This document shows positions 59,989 to 64,000 of a stretch of 64,000 nucleotides of DNA, one piece after another. Made by a program: the position numbers and the translations under genes. Below the pieces are notes generated by a model. That model had not been told where the DNA came from, ran no database searches, and saw only the letters and a list, made by a program, of their open reading frames with translations. This DNA is from DATHVR01 sp035461175 (lineage in GTDB: Bacteria > Actinomycetota > Acidimicrobiia > Spongiisociales > ZC4RG35), in the NCBI GenBank assembly GCA_035461175.1, contig DATHVR010000073.1, forward strand, positions 1-64,000, read 5' to 3'. Position 1 is the first letter of the stretch. Every line of letters begins with the position of its first letter.

Positions 59989-61047
59989 ATGTCCAAGATC
60001 GTCCACGTCGTCGGCACCGGGACCATCGGTGAGCCGCTGATCGGCATGCTCGCCGATCACCGCGAGCACTTCGGCATCGACGAGGTCACCTTCCACAAGC
60101 GGACCCCGCTCGTCACGGAGCGCTCGAAGGTCAGCGACCTTGTGCGAAGGGGGGCGGCGCTGACGGTGGACGCCGACCGTCTCGCCACCTTCGAAGAGCT
60201 CGGGCACAGCCCCAAGTACGAGACGATGGAGGCACTGGAGCGGGCCACGGTGGTGATCGACTGCACTCCGGTCGGCAATGAGAACAAAGAAGAGTTCTAC
60301 GACCAGCTGCGCGGTCCCCGCGGCTTCATGGCCCAGGGCTCGGAGTTCGGTTTCGGAAAGATGTATGCCCGCGGCATCAACGACGAGGCCCTGCATCGTG
60401 AGAGCGACCGCTTCCTCCAGATCGTGTCGTGCAATACCCACAACATCTCGGTCCTGATCAAGACCCTGGGCATGGATCCCGACGGGACCAACCACCTCGT
60501 CGACGGGCGTTTTCTATGTGTGCGCCGGGCCAACGACATCTCCCAGGACACCGGGTTCGTTGCCTCGCCGACGGTGGACAAGCACCACGACGAGCGATTC
60601 GGGACCCACCACTCCCGGGATGCCAACGCCCTGTTCGCCACCCTCGGCTACGACCTCAACCTGTTCTCCTCGGCCATCAAGCTCAACACCCAGTACATGC
60701 ACTCGATCCACTTCTCGCTGACCCTCGACGAGGAGATGACGCTCGACGAGGTCAAGGAGAGGTTGCTGAGCAACACCCGGGTGGCCGTCACCCACAAGAT
60801 CTCGGCCAACTCGGTCTTTTCGTTCGGACGCGACCACGGCTACTACGGCCGGATCCTCTCCCAAACGGTGGTGTCGTTGGACACCCTGGCCGTCCGCAAC
60901 GGCAACGAGGTCGTCGGGTTCTGTTTCACCCCCCAGGACGGGAACCCACTGCTGTCGACGGTGGCGGCGATGCTCTGGTACCTGGACCCGTCTACGGTCG
61001 ACGACCGGATCGACATCCTCCGCCGCTACCTCTTCCGAGAGGTCTGA
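59989..61047 (+). CDS. Archaeal-type (type II) glyceraldehyde-3-phosphate dehydrogenase homologue
   Basis: A 352-residue dehydrogenase resembling the type II GAPDH found in archaea, not the common bacterial Gap. N-terminal nucleotide loop VVGTGTIGEPLIGMLADH, then ATVVIDCTPVGNENKEEF, and the active-site SCNTHNISV with Cys148. The archaeal consensus SCNTTGLCR is only partly kept (no Arg-containing follow-up), so substrate could be another aldehyde phosphate or semialdehyde. ATG 59989 has AGGAG five bases upstream. It lies 75 bases after aceA with a possible own -10 (TACCGT at 59948-59953). Confidence 0.75.
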   Translation: MSKIVHVVGTGTIGEPLIGMLADHREHFGIDEVTFHKRTPLVTERSKVSDLVRRGAALTVDADRLATFEELGHSPKYETMEALERATVVIDCTPVGNENKEEFYDQLRGPRGFMAQGSEFGFGKMYARGINDEALHRESDRFLQIVSCNTHNISVLIKTLGMDPDGTNHLVDGRFLCVRRANDISQDTGFVASPTVDKHHDERFGTHHSRDANALFATLGYDLNLFSSAIKLNTQYMHSIHFSLTLDEEMTLDEVKERLLSNTRVAVTHKISANSVFSFGRDHGYYGRILSQTVVSLDTLAVRNGNEVVGFCFTPQDGNPLLSTVAAMLWYLDPSTVDDRIDILRRYLFREV

Positions 61048-61068
61048 TCCGGCGGATCGGAAGGTCCC

Positions 61069-61074
61069 TAGCCT
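61069..61074 (+). promoter_or_regulatory. -10 box of small acidic protein gene
   Basis: TAGCCT, 9 bases before ATG 61084. Confidence 0.35.
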
Positions 61075-61083
61075 CGTCACCGT

Positions 61084-61332
61084 ATGAAAGACCCCATCCT
61101 CTCCCTGGTGGAGGAGGCGATCATGGCCCTCGGGCGCGGTGACGTCGGCGGCGCTCGCTCCGCCATGGCGGTGGCGGTCGCCCAGGACCGCTCGCTGGAG
61201 GCGGTGGCCGACGCCATCGCCTTCGCCACCGCCGAGTTCGAGACGGACGGTCAGGTGTCCCCGAGTGCCTGGAATGCCCTCACCGATGCCTGCCCGGCCG
61301 AGCTACGCGGCGTCGTCGAAGCCTGGCGCTGA
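61084..61332 (+). CDS. Small helical protein of unknown function
   Basis: An 82-residue acidic, alanine-rich, all-helical protein (SLVEEAIMALGRGDVGGARSA, then two more helices), with no signal or membrane segment. I do not recognise it. It stops two bases before the PHP-domain gene and is probably co-transcribed with it. Confidence 0.6.
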   Translation: MKDPILSLVEEAIMALGRGDVGGARSAMAVAVAQDRSLEAVADAIAFATAEFETDGQVSPSAWNALTDACPAELRGVVEAWR

Positions 61333-61334
61333 CC

Positions 61335-62219
61335 ATGTCCGACTACCACCTGCATCTGCATTCCCATGTTGGCCCCGGTGAGCCCGAAGGCCCTCCCCAG
61401 GGCGTGTACCCGCCGGGACTGATCGAGGCCTACGTGGAAGCGGCCGCACGCCGGGGGGTGGGCGAACTCGGATTCACGGAACACCTCTACCGATGCCGAG
61501 AGGCCGAGACCGTTCTGGGCCGCTTCTGGGAAGGTGAGGCCACGCCTACCGACCTGGCCTCTCTCTCGGCCGAGATGGTGGCGGCCGACCGCACCCTTTC
61601 GCTCGACGCCTACGTGGCAGCGGTGACGAACGCCAAACAGGCGGGCCTGCCCGTTCGCCTCGGCCTGGAGGTCGACTTCTTCCCCGAGACGATCGAAGCG
61701 GTGGCCGAAATGATCGCCCCCTACCCATGGGACTATCTGATCGGTTCCGTGCACTGGATCGGAGGGTGGGCGATCGATGCCTCCCACTCCGAGCACGAAT
61801 TCCGACGGCGGGGCGTGGCGAAGGCGTGGGAGCAGTACTTCGAGCTCGAGACCCGCCTCGCTGCCTCCGGTGTGGTGGATGTTCTCGCGCACGTCGACGT
61901 GATCAAGAAGTACGGCCACCGCCCCACGATCGACGCGTCGCCCTGGTACGACGCCGTCGTCGAGGCGGCAGCAACGTCCGGAACCGCGGTGGAGGTGTCA
62001 AGCCAGGGGCTGCGCTACCCCGCCGCCGAGGTCTACCCCGCCCCCGAGTTCCTGGCCCGTTTCCAGGCGGCCGGGGTTCCGATCACGTTCGCCAGCGACG
62101 CCCATCGGGCCGAGGACGCCGGTCACGGGCACCGGGAGGTGGTGGCTGCTGCCCGGGCAGCGGGCTACTCCACCCGGCTCCGGTTCGACTCTCGCCGTCG
62201 AGAAGCGGTCGACCTTTGA
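61335..62219 (+). CDS. PHP-domain phosphatase, histidinol-phosphatase-like
   Basis: Metal-dependent phosphoesterase of the PHP family, 294 residues. Metal ligands: YHLHLHSH at the N terminus, GFTEHLYR (about residue 48), LGLEVDFFPE (about 115), GSVHWIGG (about 135), HVDVIKKYG (about 195) and the final SDAHR (about 255). The set matches HisK-type histidinol-phosphate phosphatases, but no other his gene is nearby, so the substrate may differ. Starts two bases after the small acidic protein gene. Confidence 0.88.
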   Translation: MSDYHLHLHSHVGPGEPEGPPQGVYPPGLIEAYVEAAARRGVGELGFTEHLYRCREAETVLGRFWEGEATPTDLASLSAEMVAADRTLSLDAYVAAVTNAKQAGLPVRLGLEVDFFPETIEAVAEMIAPYPWDYLIGSVHWIGGWAIDASHSEHEFRRRGVAKAWEQYFELETRLAASGVVDVLAHVDVIKKYGHRPTIDASPWYDAVVEAAATSGTAVEVSSQGLRYPAAEVYPAPEFLARFQAAGVPITFASDAHRAEDAGHGHREVVAAARAAGYSTRLRFDSRRREAVDL

Positions 62220-62247
62220 ACCGAAACGTGTCCTTTCGCGGACCTTT

Positions 62248-62253
62248 TACCAT
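62248..62253 (+). promoter_or_regulatory. -10 box of flavin reductase-like gene, leaderless type
   Basis: TACCAT, 6 bases before GTG 62260. Confidence 0.45.
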
Positions 62254-62259
62254 CACACT

Positions 62260-62772
62260 GTGAGCATCCACTCCGAACACCCCTTCTCGGTCCCCGTCGA
62301 CCAGCGTGACCCGGTGCGGCGCCTGCGGGGACGGCTGGCGGCGCCGGTAACGGTGTTGACGGCCGGGACCGCCTCCCCGACCGGGCTGACGGCGTCTTCG
62401 GTGCTGGTTGTCGAGGGCCAACCGCCCCTGATGCTGGCACTGGTGGGGATGGGGTCCGACTTCCTCGATGCCACCACCGAATCCGGGACCTTCGTGGCAC
62501 ATGTGCTCGACGGCGCCGCCGGGCCCCTGGCCGACGTGTTCGCCGGGCTCCGCCCTGCTCCGGGAGGAATGTTCGCCGACCACGAAACCGAAGAGACCGA
62601 CTGGGGGCCCCGTCTGGTGGCCGTAGCCGACTGGGCGGGCTGCCGCCTCGAGGAGACCCGTCCCGTGGGCGACCAGGCGCTGGTGATGGGAAGCATCCAG
62701 CATCTCGAGGTGAGCGAACTCACCGACCCGCTGGTCTATTTCCGGGGCAGCTATCGGCGGCTCCGCTCTTGA
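62260..62772 (+). CDS. Flavin reductase-like FMN-binding protein 2
   Basis: Split-barrel flavin-binding protein of 170 residues, distant from the one at 32692. Core: RLAAPVTVLTAGTASPTGLTASSVLVVEGQPPLMLALVG, then ESGTFVAHVLD and the C-terminal QALVMGSIQHLEVS. The usual mid-protein glycine-rich hairpin is present. The gene starts from a leaderless GTG and its stop overlaps the rimO TTG start (TTGA), so rimO is coupled to it. Redox partner for a monooxygenase or a stand-alone reductase; substrate not known. Confidence 0.82.
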   Translation: MSIHSEHPFSVPVDQRDPVRRLRGRLAAPVTVLTAGTASPTGLTASSVLVVEGQPPLMLALVGMGSDFLDATTESGTFVAHVLDGAAGPLADVFAGLRPAPGGMFADHETEETDWGPRLVAVADWAGCRLEETRPVGDQALVMGSIQHLEVSELTDPLVYFRGSYRRLRS

Positions 62773-64000
62773 GCCCCACCTACCACCTGACGACCCTGGG
62801 CTGTGCCAAGAACCAGGTCGACTCCGAGAAGCTCGACGCCATGCTGGCCGAGGCGGGGTACGTCCCTGCCGACGACCCAGAGCAGGCCGACGTGGTGATG
62901 GTCAACACCTGTGCCTTCATCGAGGATGCCCGGCGCGAGTCTGTCGAGACCATCCTCGAGGTCCAGGAGGCCCGCCGCCCCGGCGCCCGAACCGTGGTGG
63001 TCGGGTGCATGGCCCAGCGCTTCGGCGTCGACGTCGCCGCCGCCCTCCCCGAGGTCGACGCCGTGTTGGGAATCGACCGCTACGGCGAGCTGGTCCCCAC
63101 CCTCGACCGCCTCACCGGGACGCAACCAGTCTCGATCCGGCGCCGCCCGGCAATGGACATCCTTCACGCCGTCGACCGTCCGGCTCCGTCTTTGCCCTAT
63201 GCCTACGTCAAAGTGGCGGAGGGATGCGACAAGCCGTGCACCTTTTGTGCCATCCCGCTCATCCGGGGCAAACAGCGCTCCCGCCGCCCGATCGAGATCC
63301 GCACCGAGGTGGAGCGACTGGTGGATGGAGGCGTCAGCGAAGTCATTCTCGTGTCTCAAGATCTCGCCGCCTACGGGCGCGACCTCGGCCCGGCCGGGTC
63401 GGCTCCCAACTCTCCTCCGGCCACTCGTCGACCGGAACTGGTTTCGCTCCTCCACTCCCTCAGCGAGATTTCCGGCCTGGCTCGCCTCCGGCTCCTCTAC
63501 CTGTACCCGCGTGAGATCCGTCCCGCCCTCATCACCGAGATGGCCGACAACCCCAAGGTTGCCTCCTATTTCGACCTCTCCCTCCAGCACTCCGAAACGC
63601 GCCTGTTGCGGGCGATGAAACGACCCGGCGGCCGCGACTCCTACCGCCGCCTGATCGAGGAGATCCGCAGTCGGGCGCCCGAGGCCGCCCTCAGATCGAG
63701 CTTCATCGTGGGGTTTCCGGGCGAAACCGACGATGACGTCGAAGATCTGGTTTCCTTCCTTGAAGAGGTGGAGCTGGACTGGGCCGGATTCTTCCCCTAC
63801 TCGGCGGAGGCGGGGACGCCGGCCGCCGAACTGGCCGACCAGGTCCCGGCCGAGGAAGTGGGGGAGCGCCTCCGGCATCTCCAGTCCTGTCAGGATGCCA
63901 TCACCGATGAGCAAAACCGGCTCCAGATCGGCCGCCGCACCACGGTGCTGGTCGACCAGATCGAAGATGGAACCCCGGTGGCACGCTCCTTCCGCCATGC
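62769..64000 (+). CDS. rimO: Ribosomal protein S12 methylthiotransferase RimO, cut by window end
   Basis: Radical-SAM enzyme that adds a methylthio group to an aspartate of ribosomal protein S12. N-terminal iron-sulfur domain: TLGCAKNQVDSE (RimO-specific), VNTCAF and VVGCMAQRF give three cluster cysteines. Radical-SAM motif CDKPCTFCAIP near residue 155, then QHSETRLLRAMKRPG and FIVGFPGETDDD. The start is TTG 62769, overlapping the previous stop as TTGA. About 410 residues are present; the end of the C-terminal TRAM domain lies outside the window. Confidence 0.94.
   Translation, partial: MSPTYHLTTLGCAKNQVDSEKLDAMLAEAGYVPADDPEQADVVMVNTCAFIEDARRESVETILEVQEARRPGARTVVVGCMAQRFGVDVAAALPEVDAVLGIDRYGELVPTLDRLTGTQPVSIRRRPAMDILHAVDRPAPSLPYAYVKVAEGCDKPCTFCAIPLIRGKQRSRRPIEIRTEVERLVDGGVSEVILVSQDLAAYGRDLGPAGSAPNSPPATRRPELVSLLHSLSEISGLARLRLLYLYPREIRPALITEMADNPKVASYFDLSLQHSETRLLRAMKRPGGRDSYRRLIEEIRSRAPEAALRSSFIVGFPGETDDDVEDLVSFLEEVELDWAGFFPYSAEAGTPAAELADQVPAEEVGERLRHLQSCQDAITDEQNRLQIGRRTTVLVDQIEDGTPVARSFRH

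Overview
This 64 kb window is chromosomal DNA of a high-GC Gram-positive bacterium, most likely an actinobacterium of the Acidimicrobiia or a close relative. The signs are: fused isobutyryl-CoA mutase IcmF, a RamB-type regulator beside aceB-aceA, an SOS mutasome (imuA-imuB plus dnaE2) under actinobacterial LexA boxes, the dapA-rnj-ftsK-rimO neighbourhood, DUF4032 and DUF2277 proteins, a secreted subtilase ending in cysteine-containing SLH repeats, and many leaderless promoters (TANNNT placed 6-7 bases before ATG or GTG). The taxonomic call is inference. I see no rRNA, tRNA, CRISPR array, insertion sequence or prophage. Coding density is high, and no gene-free gap exceeds 300 bases; the longest are 41961-42223 and 55262-55509, and both carry repeats.

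Layout. 1-8.2 kb: ettA, a membrane protein, mutM, SOS-controlled imuA-imuB, plsC, an SGNH esterase and a MarR regulator. 8.2-18.6 kb: icmF with a DUF2277 gene, an LCP-family cell-wall ligase, valS, a satD-DUF3307 operon behind two identical operator-like palindromes, and ychF behind a proline-rich leader ORF. 18.7-33.2 kb: secreted subtilase, metallo-beta-lactamase-fold hydrolase, dodecin, SOS-controlled dnaE2, a transglycosylase-like protein, an AroQ-alpha/beta-hydrolase fusion, an ABC exporter that seems to start at AUC, two small stress or unknown genes and a flavin reductase. 33.2-42 kb: DUF4032 kinase-like protein, HD-GYP protein, a three-gene DinB-like/BtpA/enoyl-CoA hydratase operon, a LOG-family protein, and a CobS/CobT-like AAA+/VWA pair with altered nucleotide-binding motifs. 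42.2-51.8 kb: M16 peptidase, CorC-type transporter, cyclophilin, META lipoprotein, dapA, rnj, a membrane protein and ftsK. 51.8-64 kb: a 2-oxoacid dehydrogenase operon (E1 alpha, E1 beta, E2), ramB divergent from aceB-aceA, an archaeal-type GAPDH, a PHP-family phosphatase, a flavin reductase and rimO running off the end.

How the genes work together. The metabolic genes suggest growth on branched-chain acyl-CoA and acetyl-CoA: the 2-oxoacid dehydrogenase makes acyl-CoAs, IcmF isomerises isobutyryl-CoA, and the glyoxylate shunt under RamB feeds malate forward. DNA-damage mutagenesis is split over two loci about 20 kb apart, tied together by the same 14-base LexA box in the same promoter geometry.

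The most unusual non-coding structure is a heptanucleotide repeat family (unit NNTRRGT, or ACYYANN on the other strand). It fills two gene junctions between converging genes, in facing orientations, and overlaps the stop codons. Other points worth a second look are the twin satD operators, the ychF leader ORF, the AUC start, the AroQ fusion, and the CobST-like pair that lacks the usual Walker residues.
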